This document shows, piece by piece, positions 43,406 to 53,263 of a DNA stretch of 64,000 bases. The stretch spans positions 1 through 64,000 of the forward strand of contig CACXUY010000004.1 in assembly GCA_902770965.1 (NCBI GenBank). Reading direction: 5' to 3'. A model generated the notes under the pieces. The model was not told the origin of the DNA, did no database searches, and saw only the letters and a list, made by a program, of their open reading frames with translations. The number at the start of each line of letters is the position of its first letter. The first letter of the stretch is position 1. Source of the DNA: an uncultured Lachnospiraceae bacterium (GTDB taxonomy: Bacteria; Bacillota; Clostridia; Lachnospirales; Lachnospiraceae). A program made the position numbers and the translations under genes.

Positions 43406-44231
43406 AAGTGTGAACCTCCTCGATGATGATATTGGGCGTGGACGCCCCTGCTGTGATACCTACGCTACTGACATGTGGGAACCACTGCGATGTAAGGTCA
43501 TCGAGTGTCTGCACATAGTAAGTATGACTGCATTCATGCTTACAGAGTTCATAAAGCTTCTGGGTGTTGGAGCTATGCTTACCGCCAATGACAATCATGG
43601 TTTCAACGCGTCTAGCGATGTCAACTGCTTCGGACTGGCGTTCCTGTGTAGCATTGCAAATCGTGTTCACAACATTCATATCATAATCCATTTCGACAAG
43701 TTTATCAACTATTTCTTGAAAATTTATGTGATTGAATGTTGTCTGACTAACCACTGTGACTTTTTTTAGCTCAGGCAAATGGTTTACAGCTTCCTTGTTC
43801 TTTATAACAAAAACCCTGCCTGAACACCAGCCTTTTATGGCTCGTACCTCAGGATGGTCGGGGTTGCCTATGATGATCACATCTCTTCCATCTAATGACG
43901 CTTCTTCAACTATCCGATGAATCCTCTTGACAAATGGACATGTCGCGTCAATAACTCTGAGGGAGCTGGACATGATCGTGTCAAGCTCGGCTTTGCTCAC
44001 ACCATGAGAACGGAGTATCAGAGTGCCATCGTGAATGCCCTCAAGTTCATCAAGGCTGTTGATGAGCTTCACGCCTCTGGCCGCAAGGTCATCTGTCACC
44101 TGTTCGTTATGGATTATCGGACCGTAGGTGTATATGGCACCGCTTCCCTTGCGTATCTCATCATACACACAGTTGACAGCGCGCTTTACCCCAAAGCAAA
44201 AGCCCGCGCTTTTGGCTACCTCAACATGCAT
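43389..44231 (-). CDS. ispH: 4-hydroxy-3-methylbut-2-enyl diphosphate reductase
   Basis: 280 residues. Iron-sulfur cysteines in AGFCFGVKRAV, DATCPFVK and NTICNATQERQ, plus LRSHGVSK and IGGKHSSNT. Last step of the MEP isoprenoid pathway. It sits between cmk and rpsA, the common clostridial order. Confidence 0.96.
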   Translation of the reverse strand: MHVEVAKSAGFCFGVKRAVNCVYDEIRKGSGAIYTYGPIIHNEQVTDDLAARGVKLINSLDELEGIHDGTLILRSHGVSKAELDTIMSSSLRVIDATCPFVKRIHRIVEEASLDGRDVIIIGNPDHPEVRAIKGWCSGRVFVIKNKEAVNHLPELKKVTVVSQTTFNHINFQEIVDKLVEMDYDMNVVNTICNATQERQSEAVDIARRVETMIVIGGKHSSNTQKLYELCKHECSHTYYVQTLDDLTSQWFPHVSSVGITAGASTPNIIIEEVHTYVRNI

Positions 44232-44255
44232 TTCGACACTCCTTTTATTACATAC

Positions 44256-44281
44256 AGCATCCCGAGTTTGGGGTGCTGAAT
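44256..44281. repeat. Half of palindromic element A, joined to element C fragment
   Basis: AGCATCCCGAGTTTGGGGTG followed by CTGAAT matches the right half of element A. Within a few bases it meets a fragment of element C (44286-44328). Confidence 0.65.
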
Positions 44282-44285
44282 ATCA

Positions 44286-44328
44286 TATATGTCCACCCGC
44301 TTCGCGGGGGCTGGCTTTCAATGTAGAG
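44286..44328 (+). repeat. Right part of element C
   Basis: CCCGCTTCGCGGGGGCTGGC, then TTTCAATGTAGAG, matches the end of element C (compare the complement of 33400-33425). The hairpin portion is missing. Confidence 0.65.
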
Positions 44329-44379
44329 CTTCGGTTTATATACGCCGCGAGCAGCTGCCTGCAAGGAGGATATTGAATA

Positions 44380-45042
44380 TCATCTTGCGTTATATATTTC
44401 GAGAAGACGGTTGATGACCTGCTCAAGAGTCATATTGGAAGTGTCAACAGTAACCGCGTCCTTAGCCGCGATGAGTGGGGCGATAGGACGATTGCGGTCG
44501 CGCTCATCTCTGTCACGTATATCCGCGAGGACTTCATCAAAAGCTGTTTCCACGCCCTTTTCAAGCAATTGTTTCACCCTTCTGGCTGCCCTGACCTCCG
44601 GAGACGCGTCAAGAAAGATCTTGCACGAAGCATCAGGGAGTACCACTGTGCCGATGTCACGTCCATCCATGACAACAGGCCGAAGGGAGGCGAGCTTTCT
44701 TTGAAGCGCCGTCATCTTAGTCCTGACAGAAGGGTATACGGAGACGATAGACGCGGAATTGCCCACTCGTTCTTCCCTTATGGCTTCTGAAACATCCTCG
44801 CCGCATAGTATGACCCTCTGGCTTCCGTCTATGTACTCAATACTGACATCAGCTCCGTCACAAGCCGCGGTTATCTGCTTCTCATCATTCAGATCTATGC
44901 CCTGTCTCAAAAAGAACAAAGCCATAGCCCTGTACATAGCTCCGGTATCTACATATATATGGCCGAGCTTGGCCGCCACAGCCTTGGCAATAGTGCTTTT
45001 GCCTGCGCCGGCAGGTCCGTCGATAGCGATATTATGATTCAT
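44380..45042 (-). CDS. cmk: Cytidylate kinase
   Basis: 220 residues. P-loop IDGPAGAGKSTIAKA, YVDTGAMYRAM, VMDGRDIGTVVLPDA and RDERDRNRPIAPL. It phosphorylates CMP and dCMP. GGAGG precedes ATG 45042. Confidence 0.97.
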   Translation of the reverse strand: MNHNIAIDGPAGAGKSTIAKAVAAKLGHIYVDTGAMYRAMALFFLRQGIDLNDEKQITAACDGADVSIEYIDGSQRVILCGEDVSEAIREERVGNSASIVSVYPSVRTKMTALQRKLASLRPVVMDGRDIGTVVLPDASCKIFLDASPEVRAARRVKQLLEKGVETAFDEVLADIRDRDERDRNRPIAPLIAAKDAVTVDTSNMTLEQVINRLLEIYNAR

Positions 45043-45091
45043 GTCAGCCTCCAGTTAATGTGTGAAAATCAGTTTGAATATGTCCGAGAGC

Positions 45092-45108
45092 AAAACATCC
45101 ATAGCACG
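45092..45108 (+). repeat. Short remnant of element C
   Basis: AAAACATCCATAGCACG is identical to the outer end of element C as found at 33500-33515. Only 17 bp, so the assignment is tentative. Confidence 0.35.
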
Positions 45109-45123
45109 ATCCAATATAGGATT

Positions 45124-46365
45124 TCATATGGCTCCGGCGGCAAGTCCCGCAGCTCTGCCGGTTGTCCAGGCTATCTGAAGATTATACCCACCCGTCACCG
45201 CATCAAGATCAATGACTTCACCGGCAAAAAACAAGCCATGGATTTTCTTCGATTCCATCGTGGCAGGATTTAGCTCTTTTACGCTGACGCCGCCCTGCGT
45301 TATAACAGCCTCATTATATCCACAAAGACCGGTGAGTGTCAACGGAAATGCCTTCAATGATTCTGCCAGCTTTTTTCTCTCGTTTTTTGTCACATCGTGA
45401 ACAGCTGTCTCCGCCGATATCCCGGCGGCAGAAATGACATATCTTACTGCAGCGGAAGGAAGTAAAGAAGTCATCACATTCTTCAAAGCCATATTTTTGT
45501 GGCTGTCAAATTCCCGAAGAAGGCGAGCCTCCACCTGTTCTATAGACAGCGCGGGCTTCCAGTCTATGAAAAGTGTCGCTGTTTCATCATTTTGTAGCGG
45601 GACATAGCAGCTTCCGGTCAGTATAAGCGGACCGCTTACGCCGGTGTGGGTGAAAAGCATCTCTCCCAAACCCAGGTCACAGGTTTTCCTGTTTTTCTTT
45701 ATGATTGCTCTTACGTTTTTCAGGGACAGGCCCGCAAGGCTTGCCACAGATGAACCGTCTGAAAATGTGGCTTTATAGCCTACCAGAGATGGTCTGCATG
45801 CTCTTACCAGAAGCCCATGTTCCTTTGCCCATCTAAGTCCATCGCCGGTAGAGCCTGTTGATTGATAGGAGAGACCTCCGGTAGCCACTATGACAGCATC
45901 GGCTTTAATGGATTCGCCGGATTTTAATACGATACCTGAAACATGGTCTGAAACTATTAAATCCTTAATTTCAGTGTTAAGCCTGACATCTACATGTCTT
46001 TTTAAAAGGGCATCACTTAATATTTTTATCACGTCGGAGGATCTGTCGGATCTTGGGAAGAAGCGCCCTCCTCTTTCAAGCTTTAAGGGCAGACCTTCTT
46101 TTTCGATCCACCTTACAAAGTCATGGTTGTCAAAGGCGTCAAAGGATGAGTATAAGAACTTCGGATTGCTGACGACAGATTGTAAAAAATCATCGTGGTC
46201 ACAGCTGTTTGTAAGATTGCACCTGCCCTTACCGGTGATATAGAGCTTCTTGCCGAGCTTCTCATTCTTTTCCGTCAATATGACCCTCGCGCCGGCATCA
46301 GCCGCTGAGATAGCAGCCATCATCCCGGCAGCGCCTCCTCCGATAACTGCAACTCTTTTGATCAT
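45124..46365 (-). CDS. HI0933-type NAD(P)/FAD-dependent oxidoreductase
   Basis: 413 residues. Dinucleotide-binding GGGAAGMMAAISAADAGARV, then GRCNLTNSCDHDDF, FTHTGVSGPLILTGS and a C-terminal GGYNLQIAWTTGRAAG. The family of flavoproteins is widespread and its substrates are uncertain. GGAGAAGC precedes ATG 46365. Confidence 0.9.
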   Translation of the reverse strand: MIKRVAVIGGGAAGMMAAISAADAGARVILTEKNEKLGKKLYITGKGRCNLTNSCDHDDFLQSVVSNPKFLYSSFDAFDNHDFVRWIEKEGLPLKLERGGRFFPRSDRSSDVIKILSDALLKRHVDVRLNTEIKDLIVSDHVSGIVLKSGESIKADAVIVATGGLSYQSTGSTGDGLRWAKEHGLLVRACRPSLVGYKATFSDGSSVASLAGLSLKNVRAIIKKNRKTCDLGLGEMLFTHTGVSGPLILTGSCYVPLQNDETATLFIDWKPALSIEQVEARLLREFDSHKNMALKNVMTSLLPSAAVRYVISAAGISAETAVHDVTKNERKKLAESLKAFPLTLTGLCGYNEAVITQGGVSVKELNPATMESKKIHGLFFAGEVIDLDAVTGGYNLQIAWTTGRAAGLAAGAI

Positions 46366-46444
46366 GCTTCTCCTTCCCTAAAGAATACCCCGCCGCGGAC
46401 TTAAGCCGGCAGCGGGGCGAATATCTGAATTAATTGTGTTTAGA

Positions 46445-47842
46445 TCATACCGGGGTCACAGAGCATTCGATAGGTCCCTTGAGAGGAAGGTTCCCCTGTT
46501 CTTTCTGACGGCGATATTTGAAGAAATCAAGCGCGACCTGAGGGAATAGTGCATAGGACAGGACATCTTCATCCTGTTCGATCCACTCGGCGCACTCAGA
46601 ACGAAGCTTATCTAGTTCAGGCTCAAGAAGATCAGCCGGCCTGCAGGTAATGGGTTCTTTATCTCCGATGACCTTCTTCTGGACTTCGGGGTTGAAAGGA
46701 ACGGGGGTCTTGCCGTACTCGCCGTGAAGCAGGGCCTTGGTCTCCTTTGTGGCAACTTTGTAGCGCTCGCCCATCAAGACGTTGATGACGGCCTGAGTGC
46801 CGACGATCTGTGACGAAGGGGTGACCAGCGGAGGCATGCCCATGTCCTTACGTACTCTGGGAACCTCCTGAAGCACGTCGTGGAACTTGTTCTCAGCCTT
46901 CTGATCCTTCAGCTGTGATACCAGGTTCGAAAGCATGCCGCCGGGAACCTGATAACGAAGGGTGTTGATGTCAACACCGAGAACCTTAGCGTTCATCAGG
47001 CCGCTGTCAAGAGCCTGCTCGCGAATGGGGCGGAAATACTCGGTGATCTCAGCAAGAAGCTCTTGATTGAGTCCGGTATCATACTTCGTGCCTTTGAAAG
47101 CTTCGACCATTACCTCGGTAGAAGGCTGGCTGGTTCCAAGAGCGAAGGGTGACATGGCAGTATCGATGATATCTACGCCAGCTTCAACAGCCTTCATATA
47201 AGTCATGGAACCGCAGCCGCTGGTATAATGGGTGTGGAGTTCAAGCGGAACCTTGACTTCTCCTTTGAGTGCTTTGACAAGCTCAACAGCGGCCTTGGGA
47301 ACCAGCAATCCTGCCATATCCTTGATGCAGATGGAGTCAGCGCCTATGTTTTCCAGATCTTTGGCGAGTTTGACGTAGTACTCAAGGGTATAGGGTTCAC
47401 CGAGTGTATAGGAGATAGCAGTCTGTACGTGGCCGCCTTCTTTCTTTGTGGCCTTGACTGCCGTCTGGAGGTTGCGGATATCATTCAACGCGTCGAAGAT
47501 ACGTATGATATCAATGCCGTTCGCAAGGGACTTCTGAACGAAATACTCAACAACATCATCTGAATAATGTCTGTATCCAAGGATGTTCTGACCACGGAAC
47601 AGCATCTGCAGCTTGGTGTTGGGCATGCCCTCGCGGATCTTGCGGAGACGGACCCAGGGGTCTTCCTTGAGGAAACGCAGGGCAGCATCGAATGTCGCTC
47701 CGCCCCAGCACTCTACCGCGTGATAGCCAACCTTATCCATCTTGCCAAGGATAGGGAGCATCTGGTCGGTAGACATACGAGTTGCTATCAGTGACTGGTG
47801 ACCATCGCGAAGGACGGTCTCCATAATTTTTACTTTTGCCAT
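46445..47842 (-). CDS. oadA: Oxaloacetate decarboxylase alpha subunit (carboxyltransferase)
   Basis: 465 residues: ETVLRDGHQSLIATRM (catalytic DxxQS), FRGQNILGYRHY, IKDMAGLL and LHTHYTSG with metal-binding His. It lacks a biotin domain; a separate carrier is encoded three genes upstream in the operon. It moves carboxylate from oxaloacetate (or a related acid) to biotin. A pyruvate-carboxylase-like subunit is the alternative, but the neighbours are sodium-pump subunits. Confidence 0.93.
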   Translation of the reverse strand: MAKVKIMETVLRDGHQSLIATRMSTDQMLPILGKMDKVGYHAVECWGGATFDAALRFLKEDPWVRLRKIREGMPNTKLQMLFRGQNILGYRHYSDDVVEYFVQKSLANGIDIIRIFDALNDIRNLQTAVKATKKEGGHVQTAISYTLGEPYTLEYYVKLAKDLENIGADSICIKDMAGLLVPKAAVELVKALKGEVKVPLELHTHYTSGCGSMTYMKAVEAGVDIIDTAMSPFALGTSQPSTEVMVEAFKGTKYDTGLNQELLAEITEYFRPIREQALDSGLMNAKVLGVDINTLRYQVPGGMLSNLVSQLKDQKAENKFHDVLQEVPRVRKDMGMPPLVTPSSQIVGTQAVINVLMGERYKVATKETKALLHGEYGKTPVPFNPEVQKKVIGDKEPITCRPADLLEPELDKLRSECAEWIEQDEDVLSYALFPQVALDFFKYRRQKEQGNLPLKGPIECSVTPV

Positions 47843-47863
47843 GATGATCTCCTTCCTGAGGCT

Positions 47864-49009
47864 TTACCTTGCACCGTAGATAGCCATGAACGTTCCGGCT
47901 GCGACAGCTGTGCCGATGACGCCAGCGACGTTGGGACCCATGGCATGCATCAGCAGGAAATTGGTGGGATCATACTCGGCACCGACCTTCTGCGAGACAC
48001 GGGCAGCCATGGGAACAGCGGAGACACCGGCTGATCCGATAAGAGGATTGATCTTGCCGTGAGTTATCGCGCACAGAAGCTTTCCGAGCATGACGCCGCC
48101 GAAGGTACCGAAAGCGAAGGCGATAAGGCCGCAGACAACGATCTTGATAGTGTCGGGCTGAAGGAAATTCTCACCGCTGGTGGTAGCTCCGACCGATGTG
48201 CCAAGCATGATGACAACGATATACATCATGGCATTGGAAGCAGTCTCCTGAAGCTGACGCACCACGCCAGACTCACGGAAAAGGTTGCCAAGCATAAGCA
48301 TGCCGACCAAGGGGGCTGTGGCAGGAAGAATCATGCAGACAACGATGGTGATGACAATGGGAAAAAGGATCTTCTCCAGCTTGGAGACAGGGCGAAGCTG
48401 CCCCATCTTGATCTTACGCTCTTCCTCTGTAGTGAAAAGCTTCATAATAGGAGGCTGAATCAGAGGAACGAGTGACATATAAGAATAAGCTGCCACAGCG
48501 ATCGCGCCTAAGATACTGAACTGTCCGAGCTGGGTGGCAAGGTAGATGGAAGTAGGACCGTCAGCACCGCCGATAATGGAAATGGCAGCGGCCTGCTTGC
48601 CGTTGAAACCGAGAGCCATGGCAAGGAAATACGCGACATAGATGCCGAACTGGGCTGCGGCTCCCATAAGGAAGCTGATGGGATTGGCGATCAGTGGACC
48701 GAAGTCTGTCATAGCGCCGACGCCCATGAAGATCAAACAGGGCAGAATGGAGAATTCATCTAACAGATAGAAGTAGCGCAGCAGTCCGCCGCCGGCGCCG
48801 CCCTCCCCCGTCTCAGCCATGATGTCAGGGTAGATATTGACGAGAAGCATGCCGAAGGCAATGGGGACAAGGAGCAGAGGCTCGAAGCCCTTCGCTATGG
48901 CAAGATAAAGGAAAATGCAGGCGACGACAATCATGACATAGTTCTTCCAGTCAAGATTGACAAACGCTGTCTGTGAGAACAGATTCGCAAATACTTGTCC
49001 TAAATTCAT
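47864..49009 (-). CDS. oadB: Sodium-translocating decarboxylase beta subunit
   Basis: 381 residues with about nine to ten TM segments. Conserved [12 protein letters not shown] and the C-terminal [18 protein letters not shown] are hallmarks of the OadB/GcdB family that releases CO2 from carboxybiotin and pumps Na+. GGAG upstream of ATG 49009. Confidence 0.96.
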   Translation of the reverse strand: MNLGQVFANLFSQTAFVNLDWKNYVMIVVACIFLYLAIAKGFEPLLLVPIAFGMLLVNIYPDIMAETGEGGAGGGLLRYFYLLDEFSILPCLIFMGVGAMTDFGPLIANPISFLMGAAAQFGIYVAYFLAMALGFNGKQAAAISIIGGADGPTSIYLATQLGQFSILGAIAVAAYSYMSLVPLIQPPIMKLFTTEEERKIKMGQLRPVSKLEKILFPIVITIVVCMILPATAPLVGMLMLGNLFRESGVVRQLQETASNAMMYIVVIMLGTSVGATTSGENFLQPDTIKIVVCGLIAFAFGTFGGVMLGKLLCAITHGKINPLIGSAGVSAVPMAARVSQKVGAEYDPTNFLLMHAMGPNVAGVIGTAVAAGTFMAIYGAR

Positions 49010-49046
49010 ATCGGAGTCTCCTTATCTTTATCTGATGATCAGTTGA

Positions 49047-49394
49047 TCAGTTCATCGTAGCGATAAGATCACCGACTTCGACAGGATCTCCTTCACGGAC
49101 ATTGATGCTGGCAAGCTTGCCTGCCTGAGGTGCGACAACGGGGATCTCCATCTTCATGGATTCCAGGATGACGATGCTGTCGCCGGCGTTGAGCTGTGCT
49201 CCGGGCTGAGCCGCGATCTTCCAGATCTTTCCTGCAACCTGGGCTTCGACGCGGACTCCGCCGGCTGAACCCTGGGGCGCTGCGGGAGCGGGTGCTGCCG
49301 CGGGGGCAGGGGCAGCAGCGGGTGCTGCCTGGCCGACAGTCTCAACTGTGACATCGTATACTTCGCCGTTTACTGTAATCTTATAGTTGGTCAT
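49047..49394 (-). CDS. Biotin carboxyl carrier subunit of the decarboxylase
   Basis: 115 residues. A short N-terminal part, an Ala/Pro-rich flexible linker (about 25-42) and a biotinyl domain with VILESMKMEIPV, where the Lys in MKM carries biotin. Functions as the swinging arm between the carboxyltransferase and membrane subunit. Confidence 0.95.
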   Translation of the reverse strand: MTNYKITVNGEVYDVTVETVGQAAPAAAPAPAAAPAPAAPQGSAGGVRVEAQVAGKIWKIAAQPGAQLNAGDSIVILESMKMEIPVVAPQAGKLASINVREGDPVEVGDLIATMN

Positions 49395-49423
49395 TGTTCT
49401 CTCCTCCGAAAAATGTGTGATGA

Positions 49424-49801
49424 TTATTTGTGCTTTTTGATGGATGTTACCTTGAAGTTGCCTCCACAGGCCTGCGCGACTGCCGCAAGAATAACAGCTG
49501 CGACGGGGCCTTCGACCTCGTCCTCAAAAGATACTGTCTGCTTAGCCATAGTTCCTGGACCTACAGGGACTGCTGCCGGAACAGGAGCAGGTACTGGAGC
49601 TGCCTTCGACGGAGCAGGCGCTGCCGGAGCCGGGGTCGCTTTCGCTGCGGAACTGCTTTCAGCTATCGCGTTGATATACTTGAAACAAGATATGATCAGC
49701 GATAAGAAAACCAGAACACCGAAGACGATGATCAGACCGGCGGCCATGTTCAAGAGACCTTCCGAGATGTTTTCGGAGATGTCAGCAAACATAAAAGCCA
49801 T
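49424..49801 (-). CDS. OadG-family gamma subunit
   Basis: 125 residues. One TM segment near the N-terminus (AAGLIIVFGVLVFLSLIISC), a Pro/Ala-rich linker, and a C-terminal conserved segment (PVAAVILAAVAQACGGNFKV) typical of OadG-like anchors that join the pump. ATG 49801 with AGGGTGG upstream is preferred to GTG 49810. First gene of the operon. Confidence 0.88.
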   Translation of the reverse strand: MAFMFADISENISEGLLNMAAGLIIVFGVLVFLSLIISCFKYINAIAESSSAAKATPAPAAPAPSKAAPVPAPVPAAVPVGPGTMAKQTVSFEDEVEGPVAAVILAAVAQACGGNFKVTSIKKHK

Positions 49802-49847
49802 ATTTACCACCCTATCCTTTCTTTTATGTAAGAAAATTTACAAGCCT

Positions 49848-49876
49848 ATCTTAAAACAAATCGGGATAATTATCAA
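49848..49876 (-). promoter_or_regulatory. Promoter of decarboxylase operon
   Basis: TTGATA (complement of 49871-49876), a 17-bp spacer and TAAGAT (complement of 49848-49853), 47 bp before the first gene. Confidence 0.55.
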
Positions 49877-49893
49877 GGTAGAATTTTGGTATA

Positions 49894-50493
49894 CTATTCA
49901 ATTCTTCTTTTTATAAGTAAGGGTCTCTCCTTTTCGGTATAAATACATGCGATGCACTCTCCGTTAGCTGGCATGTGATCATAAAAACTTACCGTACCAT
50001 CCCCTAGCTTTTCAAGCAAACCCATTATGACTCCGCCGTGGGTAACAACGGCAGCTGACCTGACGCCTTGAAGCCTGCAGTGAGCGACAACCTCGTCCAT
50101 AAAGGATCGTTCTATGCGTTTTTCAAAGCCATATACGTCTTCTCCATCCGGAAATCCGGTCTTTCCTCCGCTGTCTATCCATCTCTGGTAATCAGGCTCA
50201 GATGATAATTCTATATAGTTCTTTCCTTCGAAACGGCCGAAATCACACTCGTGAAGTCCATATGCTATTACATCCGGGGGCTTGCCATATAATATCCGGG
50301 CTGTCTGTACGCACCGCCGCATCGGACTTGAACAGACTATTTCGACCTCAGGGGCATGCATGCGTTTAAGGATCATCTTCCACTCGTCTGTCACGCTTTC
50401 ATCGGTCTTCCCTATATATCTCTTCTCCGCGTTACCAGCTGTTCCCCCATGTCTTATCAGGTATAAGAGCAAGCCATCATTATCGTAATGCAT
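49894..50493 (-). CDS. Histidine phosphatase, probably alpha-ribazole phosphatase
   Basis: 199 residues of the phosphoglycerate-mutase fold: YLIRHGGTAGNAEKRYIG (RHG motif with catalytic His), CSSPMRRCVQTA, DFGRFEGK and VVTHGGVIMGLL. The neighbouring cobS makes a CobC-like role in cobalamin assembly likely. GAGGGA precedes ATG 50493. Confidence 0.83.
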   Translation of the reverse strand: MHYDNDGLLLYLIRHGGTAGNAEKRYIGKTDESVTDEWKMILKRMHAPEVEIVCSSPMRRCVQTARILYGKPPDVIAYGLHECDFGRFEGKNYIELSSEPDYQRWIDSGGKTGFPDGEDVYGFEKRIERSFMDEVVAHCRLQGVRSAAVVTHGGVIMGLLEKLGDGTVSFYDHMPANGECIACIYTEKERPLLIKRRIE

Positions 50494-50536
50494 ATTTATC
50501 CCTCATTGCCGATGTGTTATCACGCGTTTATGAAAA

Positions 50537-50683
50537 TATCGCCCATCCATATGATAAACCCGCATGGCGACGCACGTGCCGCTACAACGTGTGAAGGTCG
50601 TGGCAGCTTACGTGAGTGTATGTGTGCATCCCTATATGGCCACACGCTTCGCGGGGACCGACTATCAATGAAAAGTCAAGCAC
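50537..50683 (+). repeat. Dispersed element C, diverged full-length copy
   Basis: Imperfect hairpin with arms GCCGCTACAAC and GTCGTGGCAGC, then GTGCATCCCTATATGGCC, ACACGCTTCGCGGGGACCG and ACTATCAATG. It lies between the phosphatase gene and cobS, and its right edge supplies the cobS stop codon (50665-50667). Confidence 0.75.
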
Positions 50684-51414
50684 AGGAGCATTGCAAGCTC
50701 TGCAGTTTGAATGAAAAACCCGGCTAAATCCCCCGTAATTCCGCCGAATTCACTTACAGCCATTCTTATAAATAAGGCAAATGAAAACAAAGCGGCAAGG
50801 ACTGCGGCAAGTCCGCGCATATGGCCCATCAAGATCATGGTCAAAGCAGATCCAACTCCGATGGCTGTAAGAATTATTATAAGCAGCTGACGGTCTGACG
50901 CAGAAACCACTGTATCGAGCATGCCTCCTTTTCTCGCGGGCTTTATGCTGAGGGACGCCAGACCGCAAAGAGCCCTTGAAAGCGCCGCGCCAGGTATCAT
51001 GATAAGCATAGCTTTCATGCCGGCATCATATGAAAAAGCTGTATATAACAACAGATAGAGAGCGCAGCCAGCTGCCGCGAAAGCACCGATATGGGAATCT
51101 TTAAGTATCGTGAGCTTATCTTCTATTCCGCGATGGGATGAAAGCGCGTCAACAGTGTCCATAAAACCATCAAGATGAATACCGCCGGTGAAAAATATCG
51201 GGGACGCCGCCGCGCATGCTGCCCTCGCCATATCGCCCATTCCGAGCAGGACAAATATTTCACAGACGATCCAACTAAGGAGCGCCGCCGCCGCGCCCGC
51301 TGTCGGAAGAAAGGCGAGAGCATATCTCATGCCTCCTGCTTCCCAATCTATCTGGGGTACAGGGATGACTGTGTATAAGGAAAATGCAATGAACATGGAA
51401 TCAAGCCAGATCAA
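50665..51414 (-). CDS. cobS: Adenosylcobinamide-GDP ribazoletransferase
   Basis: 249 residues, strongly hydrophobic. FFTGGIHLDGFMDTVDALSS and ILKDSHIGAFA are the conserved metal-binding and catalytic stretches. It joins the lower ligand to the corrin. Start: TTG 51414 overlaps the stop of the preceding gene (TTGA) with GGGGG 6 nt upstream; the ATG at 51396 has no site. The C-terminus ends in element C. Confidence 0.93.
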   Translation of the reverse strand: MIWLDSMFIAFSLYTVIPVPQIDWEAGGMRYALAFLPTAGAAAALLSWIVCEIFVLLGMGDMARAACAAASPIFFTGGIHLDGFMDTVDALSSHRGIEDKLTILKDSHIGAFAAAGCALYLLLYTAFSYDAGMKAMLIMIPGAALSRALCGLASLSIKPARKGGMLDTVVSASDRQLLIIILTAIGVGSALTMILMGHMRGLAAVLAALFSFALFIRMAVSEFGGITGDLAGFFIQTAELAMLLCLTFH

Positions 51415-52427
51415 AGAGAACCCCCTTGTAGCTGCAATTTATCAGTGACATTTTGGATGTCAATTATCTGCGGCTTCATATCAATATTTCCTGGATAACA
51501 TACACCGATAGCATATCTGTCCAAGCAATCCTGCTTGTTGTCACATCCATTAACCGTATTCATACCCGGCGCATATACATTCATGTCATATACGGCAAGC
51601 TGAAGCTTTTTTCCTTGACTGTGTTCGATATCAAGCCTGAAGGTATTTTTCTCGCAGCGGTTGAACCCGATCCTATGAAATCTGTCAATAACATGCCGAT
51701 CATTCCTGTCCATGCTATCAGGTCTATCGTTGTTGTATCCCCCATGAAAGCTGTCAGATATGACGTTGAAGCTTTCTATTCCTTCAGCAAGCCCCTTGCC
51801 CGTATACTTCACATAGCTTTCTTTCAGAACCCATATGTGATAAAAGGCAGATGTAGGATCAACGGAAAGATCTATATATCTTCTCTCCGCGTCAGTGTAA
51901 AACCTGCCCGCGACATCGGATCTCAGCACTGCTTTTTTCTGAATATCCGCTCCTACAGTTTCGCAGCCTACAGCACAGAGTACATAAGCGCCGCTGTGTG
52001 ACAAGCTAAAACCTATATTCGGGTAATTCTTAAGATAGGGCTTACCGTCTGAGGTCTCTTCAATGTCAGGAATCTCAGAAAGTCCCCATATATTATCAAA
52101 ATGAGGGCTGTTGTCCTCGGTTATACCTGGTTGTTTGATTTGTGTATCATAGCCTGTACGCAAAGCCAGCTTCACTGATTCATCGGAAAAGATACCTTTT
52201 GGATTGGTAAGAGCATGCCACAGCAGGAATTCGGCAGTCAATGACCGGTCTCTTACCATAGGGTTACTGATCCGCATTGCTTTATTTCGCCCTCTCAAGG
52301 ATATTTGCCTCAGTACAAGGTTCATATCAAGCCGCGAAAAATCCACGACCCGGGATACATATATTTTCAGAGGGAAAGGCTTTGTTGAACCTTCACCGTA
52401 TGATCTGTGCGAGTATTTCGATTCCAT
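51411..52427 (-). CDS. 4'-phosphopantetheinyl transferase superfamily protein
   Basis: 338 residues, longer than the usual 220-240. Core motifs: KPYLKNYPNIGFSLSHSGAY, CETVGADIQ (metal Asp) and FYHIWVLKESYVKYTGKGL (WxxKE). It converts carrier proteins from apo to holo. About 110 residues after the motif form an extended C-terminal part. No carrier or synthase gene lies nearby, so it probably serves fatty-acid ACP or a system elsewhere. Confidence 0.88.
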   Translation of the reverse strand: MESKYSHRSYGEGSTKPFPLKIYVSRVVDFSRLDMNLVLRQISLRGRNKAMRISNPMVRDRSLTAEFLLWHALTNPKGIFSDESVKLALRTGYDTQIKQPGITEDNSPHFDNIWGLSEIPDIEETSDGKPYLKNYPNIGFSLSHSGAYVLCAVGCETVGADIQKKAVLRSDVAGRFYTDAERRYIDLSVDPTSAFYHIWVLKESYVKYTGKGLAEGIESFNVISDSFHGGYNNDRPDSMDRNDRHVIDRFHRIGFNRCEKNTFRLDIEHSQGKKLQLAVYDMNVYAPGMNTVNGCDNKQDCLDRYAIGVCYPGNIDMKPQIIDIQNVTDKLQLQGGSL

Positions 52428-52535
52428 GTTCGATTGACCTGATTATTCTTTCGCGCGTCATTATTTATGGATATTAGGATATTCTGAGAGAAGTATTCGA
52501 TCATGTGGATGGCAGCGTTCTCAGAGCAGTATCCT

Positions 52536-53248
52536 TTAAATCGCCCCTATATCCTCCTGTCGGGAATGCCCTAAAGGGACGACAAAGATAATTATGCCTA
52601 CGGCAAATCCCAACAGGGCGATAAACTGTGAAGTTGATAAAAAACCGATCGCGCCTCTGTCATCGCCTCTATAAAACTCAATAATAAAACGCCCGATGCT
52701 ATAGAGGATCAGGTACAGAGAAGGCAGCTTGATATGAGCTGTGTGGGTATCAGAGAGATGCCGGCAGGAGCCTGTGAGAAGGGGTCGGCAGGAAAGGTCA
52801 CCGAGAAGCATGAATCGGTCTGCCTTCCGTAACAGCAGCCGGCCATAAAGCAGCCGATCCTTCCAAATCCCTGAGCCATGGCGATGGAAGGCATAAACAG
52901 GTCAAAATATTTGATGAAATTCCATTTCTTATGCCTGGCATACAGCATGCACGATAGTATGCCGCCTATAATTCCTCCAAATACCACGAAGCCGGACGAG
53001 AGGTACATGGTTATAGCGGAGGGATCAGCCAGAAGCTGAGGCAGGACGGTGATGAGATATAGTACTTTTGCCCCGACTATTCCGCTTATTGCAGCGCATA
53101 GTGCCATGGAGAAGGCAGAATCGCTGTCCATACCATATTTCGGAGCTCTTTTTTCCATATAGTAAATTGCGGCTATGATGCCTATGGCGATCATCATGCC
53201 GTAGGCGTAGACGTGCAGCTTTCCGAAGCTTAACAATACCGGTTTCAT
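52536..53248 (-). pseudogene. lgt: Prolipoprotein diacylglyceryl transferase, disrupted
   Basis: The first part (MKPVLLSFGKLHVYAYGMMI through GRIGCFMAGCCYGR to SLIPTQLISS) is normal Lgt, then stops after CLLCT near 52709. The second part, in another frame, resumes with LPSLYLILYSIGRFIIEFYRGDDR and reads to 52536. The stretch normally between ISS and LYLILYS (about 25 residues, one TM segment) is missing and the frame is shifted. The window encodes lipoproteins, so either another lgt exists or this is an assembly error. Confidence 0.85.
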
Positions 53249-53263
53249 TTATCCTCCCGTCGT

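Noticed and set aside
51411-52427. Phosphopantetheinyl transferase as marker of a polyketide or peptide cluster
   Set aside because: No carrier domain, ketosynthase or condensation domain occurs in the window.
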